Of a stretch of DNA of 32,186 nucleotides, positions 6,797-15,779 are shown one piece after another. The DNA is taken from assembly GCA_900757695.1 (NCBI GenBank), contig CAAEOU010000171.1, forward strand, positions 1 to 32,186, given 5' to 3'. The notes under the pieces were generated by a model. It did no database searches. It saw nothing but the letters and a program-made list of their open reading frames with translations, and had not been told where the DNA came from. The DNA is from an uncultured Oscillospiraceae bacterium. GTDB taxonomy: Bacteria; Bacillota_A; Clostridia; Oscillospirales; Oscillospiraceae. The first letter of the stretch is position 1; each line of letters opens with the position of its first letter. A program made the position numbers and the translations under genes.

Positions 6797-8281
6797 TCAG
6801 CGCGATGCTCCGCGGAGCAGGGCCGCCACATGTTTTCCTGCAAACCGCCCGGTGTTTAGGGCAAAGGACGATGTGTTTCCACAAAGATAGAACGGATAAG
6901 CTCCGCCATAGATTGTATTTGCATCGTTTCCGGCTGCATAGAGCCCCGGAATGACCTGATCTTGTGTATCGAGTACCTGAGCGTGTTCGTTGATGGTGAC
7001 ACCGCCCAGACCACCATAGGTATCGCAGAAAAATCTGGCACCATAGTATTTGGGCCCTGTGATTTTTTTGAGATATCGGGGTGCCTTGTAGAATATTGAA
7101 TCCTCATGGGCTTCGCAAGCGGCATTATATTCCTCTATGGTTGCATGAAGGGTGTCATAGGGCAGGTCTGCCTGCTGGGCAAATTCCTCCAGACTGTCCG
7201 CCATGAAAAAGTCATAACAGCCGCTTTCCCGAGCATCCTGTATGATTTTAGGCATTGGGATACCGTTAAAACGTTCGAAGGGTTCTGGGACATGAGGTGG
7301 ATCGGTGGGATCGCTGGGAGGCGGCCCGGAAGGATGTTCTTTTTCTGCCTGAAGGAATGCCTGATACATCTGTTCGTCCAAAAGAGATATGGCACATCCG
7401 TTGCGCTGGCGATGGACGGCGTTACCGGTATAGCCGGGATTGCTGCAAAGATCCTCGCGCATGAATCGGTGGCCATTCTGGTTGACCATCAGATTAACTG
7501 GCTGGCGGAGGCAGGCCAGCGCTGGCGCAGTGCCGAGCGGGCCACCGTAACCGGCAGTAAGCCCTACATAGGTATCCATCATCATGGGACTTTTGGCGCC
7601 GCCAGCGTTCCAGATCATGTGCAGCCCATCGCCGCTGTTGATGGACATGTCAAAGGTGTACATGATGTCGGTACCTTGGGTGTATCCTACATTTTTTACC
7701 ATATCCCGATTGCCTGCAAAGCCGCCGCCGGCGACCAAAACAGCCTTTGCGTGGACATGTACAGGGTTATGATGTTCGTCCAGTCCTGTAAAGCCGGTGA
7801 CATGGCCGGAATCCAGTGTAAGGGACTGCGCAGAGGTGTGAAAATAGAAATCTACACCGAGAGACTTTGCCTGTTCCTCCAAAATCACTGTGATCTTTTT
7901 TCCACGAATGTTGTGCTGCGTCGCTTTTCCGCCCTTATAGTAGGCTGAGACGGAATCAAATTGAACACCCAACTGACTGAGCCAATCAATGGTTTCTGCA
8001 GTCTGATTGATATAGGCACTGACAAGTCGTGCATCGGTGGTCCAGTGTGTAAACTCCATCATGTATTCAAAGGCCTGCTGGCAAGTCAGATCAACAAAGG
8101 AACGTTCTTGCAGTTGGCTTTCCACGGCAAAGGGCCCAATTCCGCCCTCACGCAGACCGCCGGTTTTGCCGGTCTTCTCAAATACGGCGGTTCGAATGCC
8201 TGCCTGTGCGGCTTGCACTGCGGCAGCCAGACCGGCAGGGCCTGCGCCGATGATGGCAAAATCGCATGTTATTTCTTTCAT
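6797..8281 (-). CDS. FAD-dependent oxidoreductase (fumarate reductase/ketosteroid dehydrogenase superfamily)
   Basis: This 494-residue flavoprotein has an N-terminal dinucleotide-binding motif IIGAGPAGLAAAVQAAQAG (GAGPAG at residues 12-17). The FAD_binding_2 cap domain lies in the middle, and the C-terminal signature IPGLYAAGNDA completes the flavin site. The start MKEITCDF is chosen because AAGGAGT lies 8 bases upstream. There is no signal peptide, FMN-binding domain or haem motif, so a soluble cytoplasmic enzyme is expected. Fumarate-reductase residues are missing: RFFCDTYGGLGGV replaces the HHTMGG loop, and YGGAYPFYLCGNTSSFALNTGR replaces the NRLGGN arginine loop. It is therefore not a classical fumarate reductase. 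It is divergent from an AraC-type gene only 33 bp away, which probably controls it in response to the substrate. Confidence 0.88.
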   Translation of the reverse strand: MKEITCDFAIIGAGPAGLAAAVQAAQAGIRTAVFEKTGKTGGLREGGIGPFAVESQLQERSFVDLTCQQAFEYMMEFTHWTTDARLVSAYINQTAETIDWLSQLGVQFDSVSAYYKGGKATQHNIRGKKITVILEEQAKSLGVDFYFHTSAQSLTLDSGHVTGFTGLDEHHNPVHVHAKAVLVAGGGFAGNRDMVKNVGYTQGTDIMYTFDMSINSGDGLHMIWNAGGAKSPMMMDTYVGLTAGYGGPLGTAPALACLRQPVNLMVNQNGHRFMREDLCSNPGYTGNAVHRQRNGCAISLLDEQMYQAFLQAEKEHPSGPPPSDPTDPPHVPEPFERFNGIPMPKIIQDARESGCYDFFMADSLEEFAQQADLPYDTLHATIEEYNAACEAHEDSIFYKAPRYLKKITGPKYYGARFFCDTYGGLGGVTINEHAQVLDTQDQVIPGLYAAGNDANTIYGGAYPFYLCGNTSSFALNTGRFAGKHVAALLRGASR

Positions 8282-8314
8282 GGGATCAACTCCTTGTGTA
8301 AATGAGGTGTCATT

Positions 8315-9574
8315 ATGAATGAAAAAGAAAGACAATATCCAACGCAGTATATGCCGAAAATTCAGGAATTTTTCCTGACAGAGCTGCTGCTGGAGGGCTA
8401 TATGTCTCACTCGGAAATCATAGGTATCAGCAAAAAGCTGGGATATGAGGTAGAAAATCGATGCTTTTTCTGCACTGTGGCTACTCCGATGAATCTGACG
8501 CAGGAGCTTGTGGTGGAGCATGGAGCATCCCGCTATACCTTACTCCATTCTGCGGCGCAGGCGCTGGGCAAACACTGCGGAGACAGCTCAAATCCAGCGT
8601 TTCAGATGATCAGTGCTGTGCTGGGGCGTGAAATCGTCCTGCTGCTATCCGTGCCATACGGAGAAAAACACCAATTGGAGACGGCTTCAGAACGGCTTCG
8701 GACATACCTGTGCGGCTGGAGCGAGTCATTGGAAACACCGGTAAGGTTCCGAACAGCCACCAGTACTGCCTGCGATCTCGATCATATCTCCTGGGGATAC
8801 GAGCAGGCACGGGAGCTTTCCGGTTTTGTTACCATGCTGTCGCTGACAAGTCCGGTAATCTTTTATGAGGATGTCCTGCTCAATGGCTGGGATGTTTATG
8901 ATTCCAAAAGAATCAGCCAGACAAAGCATTGGGAGGCCGAGTTCCTCAGTGCGCTGGAACGTAATGATTTCCATCGGCTTCAGATGCTGCTACATCAGAT
9001 GGCGGAAGCGGAATTTCAATTTGGACATATTACGATTCAGGCTGCAACGCCAATGCTCTATACACTACTGAACAAATTCCGAATGGTGCTTGACTGCATG
9101 TGGCCACTGGCTGGTGCTGATGCAATGGCGGTGTTTGATACGGCACCACGCATTCTTTACAGAAAATCTGTAGAAGAGATAATGGATCAGATCGATACCA
9201 TTTTCAACTGTTTCTTTGCGAGCCAGCAGTCTCCGGATTCTACTGTGATTCCAGCATGGGCCCTGAAAATGGATCGCTTTATTACCGAAAACTTTACGGA
9301 TCCCGACCTCAATGTATCTACCATTTCCTCCTATTTTGGGCTGAATGCAAGCTATGCGGGACGAAGCTATAAGGCCATATACGGCTACAGCGTATTGGAA
9401 CGGATCAATCGCCTGCGAATTGAGATGGCACAGCAACTGTTGGAACGGAATATGCTACTCAAGGATGTAGCTGTAGCGGTGGGCTATGAAAACCGTCACC
9501 GGATGAATCGGGCCTTCCAAAAGTACATGGGACATACACCCAAAGAGGCGAAGGAGGGCACGATGTATCTATAA
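8315..9574 (+). CDS. AraC-family transcriptional regulator
   Basis: This 419-residue protein has a C-terminal pair of helix-turn-helix motifs of the AraC/XylS type, in residues ~318-415. The first is NVSTISSYFGLNASYAGRSY; the second is LLKDVAVAVGYENRHRMNRA followed by FQKYMGHTPKEAK. The middle part, around ISWGYEQARE, resembles the GGDEF-like module of CdaR/YesN-type regulators, and there is no phosphoreceiver domain. The start at 8315 is preceded by GAGGTG at 7 bases. It faces away from the FAD oxidoreductase gene with only 33 bp between start codons, so the promoters must overlap or lie inside the coding regions. That arrangement is typical of a dedicated activator-target pair (inference). 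Confidence 0.9.
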   Translation: MNEKERQYPTQYMPKIQEFFLTELLLEGYMSHSEIIGISKKLGYEVENRCFFCTVATPMNLTQELVVEHGASRYTLLHSAAQALGKHCGDSSNPAFQMISAVLGREIVLLLSVPYGEKHQLETASERLRTYLCGWSESLETPVRFRTATSTACDLDHISWGYEQARELSGFVTMLSLTSPVIFYEDVLLNGWDVYDSKRISQTKHWEAEFLSALERNDFHRLQMLLHQMAEAEFQFGHITIQAATPMLYTLLNKFRMVLDCMWPLAGADAMAVFDTAPRILYRKSVEEIMDQIDTIFNCFFASQQSPDSTVIPAWALKMDRFITENFTDPDLNVSTISSYFGLNASYAGRSYKAIYGYSVLERINRLRIEMAQQLLERNMLLKDVAVAVGYENRHRMNRAFQKYMGHTPKEAKEGTMYL

Positions 9575-9577
9575 AAC

Positions 9578-9605
9578 CGAGGATGCTACTGTTGCAGCAT
9601 CCTCG
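9578..9605. terminator. Bidirectional terminator between the AraC gene and a lipoprotein gene
   Basis: CGAGGATGCT and AGCATCCTCG form a perfect 10-bp stem (9578-9587/9596-9605) between convergent genes. The T-tract is weak on both sides. Confidence 0.7.
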
Positions 9606-9610
9606 TGCAT

Positions 9611-11371
9611 TTACTGAGCCAGATAGGTGTCCAGAGCGTTCTGCCAGCAGGCAGTGCAGGATTCGATATCCATGGCCTCAATATCTGCTGCAAAGGTGTC
9701 GAACTCCTCAAGGTTGCGAGCACCAGTGATGAATTTTGCAATGTTTTCTGCGGCATAGGTGGCGATATTGGCATAGTGGGCGGCGTAGATTTGGGAATCC
9801 TCTGTGCTCATCTTTGCGGCAGAGGGGATGATCCTCAGATGGTCAAGATCCAAGGCTTTGAGCCAAATATCACCGGCCTCCAGTGCTGCTTCGGAGTAGC
9901 CCGACAGGAAACGATTCTGGTCCACGTAACCGACACCTGTCTGAATGGCGTAGAGGTTACAGGCAGTGATCATGCCCAGACCATCGGGGTTGTCTGTGAT
10001 GAGGGCAGTGAACTGGGGATTCCCATCCGCATCCAGCGTATAGGTTTCTCCTTCGATGCCATAGCTGTAAATCATGGAGCCCTGATCGCTAAAGGCAAAG
10101 TCGATCCATTTTGCGACCAACTCTATGTTCTGGCAGTCACCGGAAATGGACAGGCTGTTTCGTTCTACCCGGCTGTCTGAGTAATTGCCCAGCTGTGTCT
10201 TGTCGCCGGGATTTTTAACAGCGTCCTGAATGGCACAGCTGTTAAAGCTGGGGTCACCAGACTGCGCAACATGTTCCGACATGATTTGGCTCATATGATA
10301 CCAGAGACCGGTGGAGCCGTCGGTCACATCACCAGCAGAGATCTGGATATCGCTGTGGCTGATGTAGTCAGAGGAGATCAGCCCTTCTTCATACCATGCG
10401 TGGATCATGGTGAGATAGTCCTTAAATTCCGGCTGGATCAGACCAAACTTTATCGTGCCGTCTTCCTGATAGAAGGAGCCGGTATCGCTGGAGGGATCAC
10501 AGTAGGCGGCAATGCCGTAGCCTGCGGCCAAATAGTTACCGTAGGGGACGCCATAGGGCCCCAGATACAGAGCCTGGGAGGCACCCTTTTCGTTTTTGAA
10601 ACGAGTCAGCATGGTGTGATAATCGTCATAAGTTTCGATGCTGGCAGGATCGATTCCAAGATCGTCCAGCCAGTCCTTGCGAACGATGGGGCCGGTGCCG
10701 GGCTTACTGGTGCCCCAGTCAATGGGGAAGATTTCACCGATTTTTCCGTCATTCATAATAACTTGTGGATAGATATCCTTGTCCTGAATCAGGGACGAAT
10801 AGTTTGGCATATATTCGTTTATCACATCGGTCAGCTCCATAAATACGCCGTCTTCTACAGCCTTTACTGCACCACCGCTGTAATAATTGCTGCCCCAGAC
10901 CATGATATCCGCCCAGTCGCCAGAGGCGACCATGAGGTTGAAATTCTGAGCGGTTTCGTCAGATACAGCCCGGAAATCTACATGGACATTGGTGAGCTCT
11001 TCCAGATACTGATAGGTGATGTTGTCGTTCATGGTGTTGAGATACCCTGCGACCATGGGACTCATTTCAAACCAATAGCTTATGGTTTCTGTTTCATCAC
11101 AGAGCGGAAGAACAGCGGCGGTGGAATCCGCCGCAGAGACTGCGGATTCCGGTTCTGCATCGGAGAATGCGGAATTATCGGAGGTGGTTCCTGAGGTGTC
11201 TGTTTCAGACGCTGTTGTATTTTCTAACGCCGTGGCTTCAGCAGAAACAGATGCGGCTGAAGAATCAGCCGAAACGGTGGAACTGCTGCCGCAGCCTGCA
11301 AGCAGGGAGGCAGTTAGCGCTGTGCCTAAGATCAGGGCTGCTATTCGGTGATGAAACATACTCTTTTCCAT
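9611..11371 (-). CDS. Extracellular solute-binding lipoprotein
   Basis: This 586-residue protein has a type II signal peptide (hydrophobic AALILGTALTASLLAGC, lipid-accepting Cys27). A long Ser/Ala/Thr/Glu-rich tether to about residue 90 follows. The body resembles LplA-type family 1 sugar/oligosaccharide-binding proteins (LMVASGDWADIMVW, KDWLDDLGID). It should sit on the outer face of the membrane and hand a ligand to an ABC permease. The start is supported by AAGGAG 8 bases upstream. It is paralogous to the lipoprotein at 13986-15719 over the whole body. No permease or ATPase gene lies beside it; the neighbours are an AraC regulator and a phosphatase. It could use a distant shared transporter or act as a sensor. 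The ligand is unknown. Confidence 0.85.
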   Translation of the reverse strand: MEKSMFHHRIAALILGTALTASLLAGCGSSSTVSADSSAASVSAEATALENTTASETDTSGTTSDNSAFSDAEPESAVSAADSTAAVLPLCDETETISYWFEMSPMVAGYLNTMNDNITYQYLEELTNVHVDFRAVSDETAQNFNLMVASGDWADIMVWGSNYYSGGAVKAVEDGVFMELTDVINEYMPNYSSLIQDKDIYPQVIMNDGKIGEIFPIDWGTSKPGTGPIVRKDWLDDLGIDPASIETYDDYHTMLTRFKNEKGASQALYLGPYGVPYGNYLAAGYGIAAYCDPSSDTGSFYQEDGTIKFGLIQPEFKDYLTMIHAWYEEGLISSDYISHSDIQISAGDVTDGSTGLWYHMSQIMSEHVAQSGDPSFNSCAIQDAVKNPGDKTQLGNYSDSRVERNSLSISGDCQNIELVAKWIDFAFSDQGSMIYSYGIEGETYTLDADGNPQFTALITDNPDGLGMITACNLYAIQTGVGYVDQNRFLSGYSEAALEAGDIWLKALDLDHLRIIPSAAKMSTEDSQIYAAHYANIATYAAENIAKFITGARNLEEFDTFAADIEAMDIESCTACWQNALDTYLAQ

Positions 11372-11510
11372 TTCATTCGCTCCTTATTGAAAAATAATTG
11401 AAGATATCCTCACTTTTAGCTTACCAAAGCGGACTGCTTGGAACAAGAACCACTTTTGTACCTTTTGGTATGTTTTTGGAGTTCTTGGTCATATAGGTGG
11501 AGAAATAAAT

Positions 11511-11539
11511 TTGCATTCTAAAGTTGGCTATGGTATGAT
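11511..11539 (+). promoter_or_regulatory. Sigma-A promoter for the phosphatase gene
   Basis: TTGCAT (11511-11516) and TATGAT (11534-11539) are spaced by 17 bp, with TGG before the -10. The start codon follows about 23 bp later. Confidence 0.75.
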
Positions 11540-11562
11540 CCCAAACAAGAGGAGTGAGCGCA

Positions 11563-12024
11563 ATGAAGATCCTGTTTGTCTGTCTGGGCAACATTTGCAG
11601 AAGCCCCATGGCGGAATTTGTGATGAAGGATATGGTGAGGAAGGCGGAGCCGGCTGGGAATTTTGAGATTGCCTCGGCGGCTACCAGCCGGGAGGAGATC
11701 GGGAACCCGGTTTATCCTCCTGCCCGGGAAAAACTGAGGGAGCATGGAATATCCTGCGAGGGGAAATGCGCCCGACAGATGAACCCGGAGGATTATGGAA
11801 AATATGATCTGCTCATTGGGATGGAGCAGCGCAATCTGCGGGATATGCAGCGTATCTGCGGCGGAGATCCGGAAAAGAAGATGCACCTGCTGATGGAATT
11901 TGCGGGGCAGAAAAAGGATATTGCGGATCCATGGTATACCGGAGATTTTGAAACCACATGGCAGCAGGTGGAGCGGGGATGCCGGGGGCTGCTGGGCTAC
12001 TGCACAGGCCAGACGCAAGAATAA
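11563..12024 (+). CDS. Low-molecular-weight protein-tyrosine phosphatase
   Basis: This 153-residue protein begins MKILFVCLGNICRSPMAE. The P-loop C-x5-R is Cys7 to Arg13 followed by Ser14, as in the LMW-PTP family, and the general-acid loop is DPWYTGDF near the C-terminus. These cytoplasmic enzymes dephosphorylate tyrosine or, in some Firmicutes, arginine on proteins. The start is the ATG at 11563 behind GAGGAGTG rather than the GTG at 11554. The gene is alone on its strand with its own promoter and terminator. No tyrosine kinase or exopolysaccharide genes are adjacent. Whether it acts on pTyr or pArg cannot be decided by eye. Confidence 0.93.
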   Translation: MKILFVCLGNICRSPMAEFVMKDMVRKAEPAGNFEIASAATSREEIGNPVYPPAREKLREHGISCEGKCARQMNPEDYGKYDLLIGMEQRNLRDMQRICGGDPEKKMHLLMEFAGQKKDIADPWYTGDFETTWQQVERGCRGLLGYCTGQTQE

Positions 12025-12037
12025 ACGGGGAAAAATA

Positions 12038-12067
12038 GCCCGCCGCAGAAGTAGCTCTGCGGCGGGC
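12038..12067. terminator. Bidirectional terminator between the phosphatase and beta-helix genes
   Basis: GCCCGCCGCAGA and TCTGCGGCGGGC form a perfect 12-bp stem (12038-12049/12056-12067) between convergent genes. Its A-rich 5' side provides a T-tract for the minus strand. Confidence 0.8.
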
Positions 12068-12088
12068 GTTAAATTGCTTCTTTTCGTA

Positions 12089-13912
12089 TTATTCTGCGGT
12101 AAGAACCAGCTTGCCGGCAAAGCGGCCGGGGGCCAGATCAATGGCCTTGCCGTCCAGTGTTACCTTCAGTGTCTTGCCCTCCGGGGCGTCTACCACAGCG
12201 CCGGGAGCAAGCTCCAGTGCGGTGATATAGCTGGTGCCGGTGACGGTCCAGCGGCTGGTACGATCCAGCGAGACGATGACACCGTTGTTGACGGTGGGTG
12301 CGGCCTTCTGCGTGATGTTGGACATCTCACGGCGGTTGGACTCGTCAATCAGAGTGAGGCCCTCACGATAGTGCTGAGTGGCGGAGCTGATGATGCCGGT
12401 GATGGTGGTGTCCACCAGTGTAAGACCCAGATTTTTGGGCGTGTCCAGGTCCTTCATTACCATCTTGGGCTTATCCTCATCGGGTTTGGGAGCATCGGGG
12501 CCATCGGCGATTTTACCGTCCTTGGTGGGCTCGTTGTGGCCCTGACCGGTACCGATGAGGGTGTCGTGGAACTTGCCGAAGCCGCCCTGGGTGGAGCGCT
12601 TGTTGGCCTGAATATTGGTGGTGGAGTTGAAGAAATCACCGGTGAGACGGCAGGCGGTGAGAGTCATATTGATATCGTCCTCGCCTGCGGTGGTGAGGTC
12701 ACGGCCCTCGATGGCCTTGTCCGCCTCACCCACGGGGATCTTAAAGTCCTGACCGGTCATGCCGCTCTCATCGTTGTCCATGAGCTGAAGGATCACGCCG
12801 TTGCCGGGGCGCATAGCCGTTTCGGTGATGTTCACGGTGGTGGCGGAGCCCTTAAAGACCATGGTGGACTTGTCCGTTTCAAAGTCACTGCCTGCAAGGG
12901 TCAAGACGCTGTGGGTATCGCCCATGGCGAGAAGGCCAAACCGGCGGCCACGGATCTTGGAGTCCACGATCTCTGCACGCCCCTTGTCCATCATGCCACG
13001 GAGCATCAGGGGATAGCCGGTGACATTCACATCACAGCCCTCAAAGCGTACGTGGTTGCCGCCAATGCAGAAGGCACCATAGCCGTGGCTTCTGGGGCCG
13101 GAGAGGGTCAGACGGGAGTTCTTTACCAGCATATCGTTATATTTGTCAGTACCGTCAATGGACAAAATGCCCCAGCCGTTGCTGATGAGATCGCAGTTGT
13201 CATATACAACGGTGCCGTTGTCGCAGAGCTGGCAGAGACGGTTTGTTCCAAGGAAGCCGCAGGCCCAGCTGAAATCGCCCAGCCAGTCGGAATCGGGGCT
13301 GGTGTTCTGGATCCGGGAATTCTTTACCGTCACATGGCTGTCACCGCCCACATGAACGGCACAGCGGGTCACGCCGTTTACGGTGAAATCGCAGCCGTCA
13401 ATGGTCACATCGGCAGTGTCGATGGCGGCAACTGCGGAGCCTACGCCCATAAAGTCGTTGGCACCAAAGCCGTCCAGCTCCATTTTGCAGTCCTTGACCA
13501 GATAGGGCTGGTCACCGGTGACGAGAATGCCGTTAAAGCTCTCGGCAGTGGAGCTTATGTAGACGCCCTCTGCCTTTTCGCCGGTGACGGTACCTTCCTG
13601 AATCAGTGCAGGAACGCCTTTTTCTGCAATGACCTTGCCGCTTTCGATGACAACGGCATCGGTAAATTCCCGGGAGATGTTGTTCAGACGCATCAGCGCA
13701 TGGGGGGCCATGTGATAGGTTTCCGCTACGGTGAGGATAATATCTCCATGATAGCGGCCGGGCTTGGGGTCGCAGCCGATTCCATCTACGGTCATGGCGA
13801 TAAATTTACCTTCCGGTGCTTTCAGCGCTGCACCCTCGGCAATTGTAAGATCATAGAGATGAGTGGTTTCTTCTACCAGCCATGTGCCGGTAACGGTTTT
13901 TGTTTCGAGCAT
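12089..13912 (-). CDS. Right-handed beta-helix repeat protein of unknown function
   Basis: This 607-residue protein begins MLETKTVTGTWLVEE behind a strong AGGAGGT site. It has no signal peptide, lipobox or membrane helix, so it is predicted cytoplasmic. Most of it is an irregular succession of parallel beta-helix rungs: VTIDGCDFTV, VTVKNSRIQN, VVYDNCDLIS, MLVKNSRLTL, VRFEGCDVNV, AEIVDSKIRG. This is the pattern of pectate-lyase-like folds. The two ends resemble each other: TIAEGAALKAPEGKFIAMTV near the start and ELAPGAVVDAPEGKTLKVTL near the end, each followed by a PGR-[YF]-x-G-x-[IL]-x-LT strand. A charged linker (about residues 475-495: PDAPKPDEDKPK) interrupts the helix. No catalytic motif is recognised. 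It lies 73 bp downstream of a solute-binding lipoprotein on the same strand, so co-transcription is likely. Confidence 0.75.
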   Translation of the reverse strand: MLETKTVTGTWLVEETTHLYDLTIAEGAALKAPEGKFIAMTVDGIGCDPKPGRYHGDIILTVAETYHMAPHALMRLNNISREFTDAVVIESGKVIAEKGVPALIQEGTVTGEKAEGVYISSTAESFNGILVTGDQPYLVKDCKMELDGFGANDFMGVGSAVAAIDTADVTIDGCDFTVNGVTRCAVHVGGDSHVTVKNSRIQNTSPDSDWLGDFSWACGFLGTNRLCQLCDNGTVVYDNCDLISNGWGILSIDGTDKYNDMLVKNSRLTLSGPRSHGYGAFCIGGNHVRFEGCDVNVTGYPLMLRGMMDKGRAEIVDSKIRGRRFGLLAMGDTHSVLTLAGSDFETDKSTMVFKGSATTVNITETAMRPGNGVILQLMDNDESGMTGQDFKIPVGEADKAIEGRDLTTAGEDDINMTLTACRLTGDFFNSTTNIQANKRSTQGGFGKFHDTLIGTGQGHNEPTKDGKIADGPDAPKPDEDKPKMVMKDLDTPKNLGLTLVDTTITGIISSATQHYREGLTLIDESNRREMSNITQKAAPTVNNGVIVSLDRTSRWTVTGTSYITALELAPGAVVDAPEGKTLKVTLDGKAIDLAPGRFAGKLVLTAE

Positions 13913-13937
13913 TGGATTACCTCCTGTGTATTTGCTT

Positions 13938-13971
13938 CCGCCCCCGGCCCGCAGAACGGGACAGGGGTGGG
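13938..13971 (-). promoter_or_regulatory. GC-rich intercistronic hairpin
   Basis: Between the lipoprotein stop and the beta-helix start, a CCCACCCC-type arm faces a GGGGGCGG-type arm with an inner CCCG/CGGG stem. It has no T-tract. It may stabilise the upstream lipoprotein mRNA or partly attenuate the downstream gene; this is inference. Confidence 0.35.
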
Positions 13972-13985
13972 AATTTATAATGGGA

Positions 13986-15719
13986 TCAGTCTCTGGACAT
14001 GTAGCGCTCATAGGCGGACTGCTTTGCGTCAATGCAGTCCTGAACGCCGGTGTCAATGAGCTTCTGCTGGAATTCAGGAATGCCAGACAGGGGTTCGTCA
14101 CCGGTGATGAATTTTGCGGTGTACTGCTTCACCAGCGTGACCAGATCGCCTGCATGACGGTTATACTGGTCGCCCTCTTCGATGGTCAGGGCGGCACCTA
14201 CGGGATAGTCGTTCTGGTTATCGATGTTGTCGTTCCAGGTGTCCTCACAGGACAGGGCGGCTTCGGAGCGCCCGGGGGTCTCAACATTGGCGTCCACCAT
14301 GGCCAGGAAGGTGTAGTCCATCAGCACGGAGCTGAAGGTGCGGCCTTCGGTGGTATAGGTCCATTCCTCAAACTGAGGCTTGCCGTCTACCATATCATAG
14401 GTCTCGCCCTCTACACCGTAGTTGCTGGGCAGTACCCAGTCATCGGTGTAGCAGTAGTTCATGAACTGCATGGCCAACTCCAGATTTTCGCAGCCGGTGG
14501 TAATGACAGTGCCGGTCTCACCGGAAATGGTGTCCACGCCGCCGCCCACATGCAGGGTGTCATCTGCGTTGACCGTGGGGAAGTAGATGGGCATGACCTG
14601 CTCGCCGGAAATGCCGGAGAGCATATCCACAAGGCCATCACCACGGTGGAACACAGCGACCTGCTTGTTGGCCACCAGTCCGATCAGATCCTCGTCCCGG
14701 TACTCCGTGGGATGGGAAGCGGTATCGGAGTCGATGAGCCCCTTTTCATACCAGTCATGGAGCAGGGTGACGTATTCGGTAAAACCGTCTTCCAGATAGC
14801 CGAACTTTACCTGACCGTCTTCTACGATCCAGGGAAGGTCACCGGTGATGGCGTCTACCTTCAGGGCAACACCATAGGTGTTGGCCAGCGTATCGCCGTC
14901 GAGCATAAAGTCACCGGGGAGATACAGGGGAGCAGCCATGCCGTATTTATTCTTGGCGGCAGTGAGGTAATCCTCGTACTGATCCACCGTGCGGAGATCT
15001 TCCTTCTTGACGCCCAGCTCATCCAGCATGAACTGGAAGGTCATGGTGCCATCGGCAACCTTGGGCGTGGTACCTACGGTGACATAAGCACCAATGTGAC
15101 TTTCATCGGTCTGAACGCTCTTCCAGAGCTTGTTGTCATCCGCAATCAAATACTGGTAGTAGTCGGGGGAATACTCAGGGATCATATCCTTGAGATCTAC
15201 CACCACATCGTCATCAATGGCGGCGTCCATGCCGGTGGCATAGGAGAACATGCCGATCATATCCGCATAGTCGCCGGAGGCGATCATCAGGTTTGTATTG
15301 GTCTGACCGGCGGCCTGAGATTGTGCCAGCAGATTCAGGTGAACGCCGGTGGCTTCTTCCAGCTCCTTCAGGGCGATATGCTCGCTGACATCGTTGTACA
15401 TGGTGTCGGCGGACAGCTCCCATGTGATCCAGTAGTCCAGCGTGGCGGGGGTGTCGGCCAGCGGGTAGGAGATGGGGGTATAAGACCAGCCCTCTTCACC
15501 ATCGGCGGGCTCTGCCATGGAGTCAGGCTCCGCTGCGCTGTCCGCTTCGGCATCGGCAGGAGCGGCAGCAGGAGTGGCTTCTGCGGTAGTCTCAGAAGGT
15601 GCATCTGCCGGAGTGCTGTCAGAGCCTGGTGCAGCGGAAGACGCCGCATTGTTGCCGCAGCCGGAGAATGCACAGAGCATCATGGTCAATGACAGCAGCA
15701 ACGAGAGAAATTTTTTCAT
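13986..15719 (-). CDS. Extracellular solute-binding lipoprotein, paralogue of 9611-11371
   Basis: This 577-residue protein has signal peptide MKKFLSLLLSLTMMLCAFSGC with lipobox AFSGC and lipidated Cys21. A roughly 60-residue Ala/Pro/Glu/Ser tether follows, then an LplA-like binding body (LEEATGVHLNL, NLMIASGDYADMIGM, LHDWYEKGLIDSDT). The match to the other lipoprotein runs through the body, with clear divergence at likely ligand positions. AAGGAAAG lies 6 bases before the start, and a TTTACA-17-TATAAT promoter lies upstream. The beta-helix gene follows 73 bp downstream and a LysR gene is divergent, so this is probably a LysR-controlled two-gene operon. No permease or ATPase gene is present. 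Confidence 0.87.
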   Translation of the reverse strand: MKKFLSLLLSLTMMLCAFSGCGNNAASSAAPGSDSTPADAPSETTAEATPAAAPADAEADSAAEPDSMAEPADGEEGWSYTPISYPLADTPATLDYWITWELSADTMYNDVSEHIALKELEEATGVHLNLLAQSQAAGQTNTNLMIASGDYADMIGMFSYATGMDAAIDDDVVVDLKDMIPEYSPDYYQYLIADDNKLWKSVQTDESHIGAYVTVGTTPKVADGTMTFQFMLDELGVKKEDLRTVDQYEDYLTAAKNKYGMAAPLYLPGDFMLDGDTLANTYGVALKVDAITGDLPWIVEDGQVKFGYLEDGFTEYVTLLHDWYEKGLIDSDTASHPTEYRDEDLIGLVANKQVAVFHRGDGLVDMLSGISGEQVMPIYFPTVNADDTLHVGGGVDTISGETGTVITTGCENLELAMQFMNYCYTDDWVLPSNYGVEGETYDMVDGKPQFEEWTYTTEGRTFSSVLMDYTFLAMVDANVETPGRSEAALSCEDTWNDNIDNQNDYPVGAALTIEEGDQYNRHAGDLVTLVKQYTAKFITGDEPLSGIPEFQQKLIDTGVQDCIDAKQSAYERYMSRD

Positions 15720-15779
15720 TCATCTTTCCTTCTTTCATGGATTTGTGGAAAAAGCGTATGGCTTTTCCACGACAATTGT

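Noticed and set aside
11900..14059. Long plus-strand open frame opposite the beta-helix gene
   Set aside because: It is rich in Gly, His and Val with no ribosome site or recognisable motif, and runs exactly opposite a gene with a strong ribosome site and protein-like composition. It is a shadow of high-GC codon use.
13863..15692. Long plus-strand open frame opposite the second lipoprotein gene
   Set aside because: Antisense shadow. The minus strand has a signal peptide, lipobox and paralogue; this frame has none.
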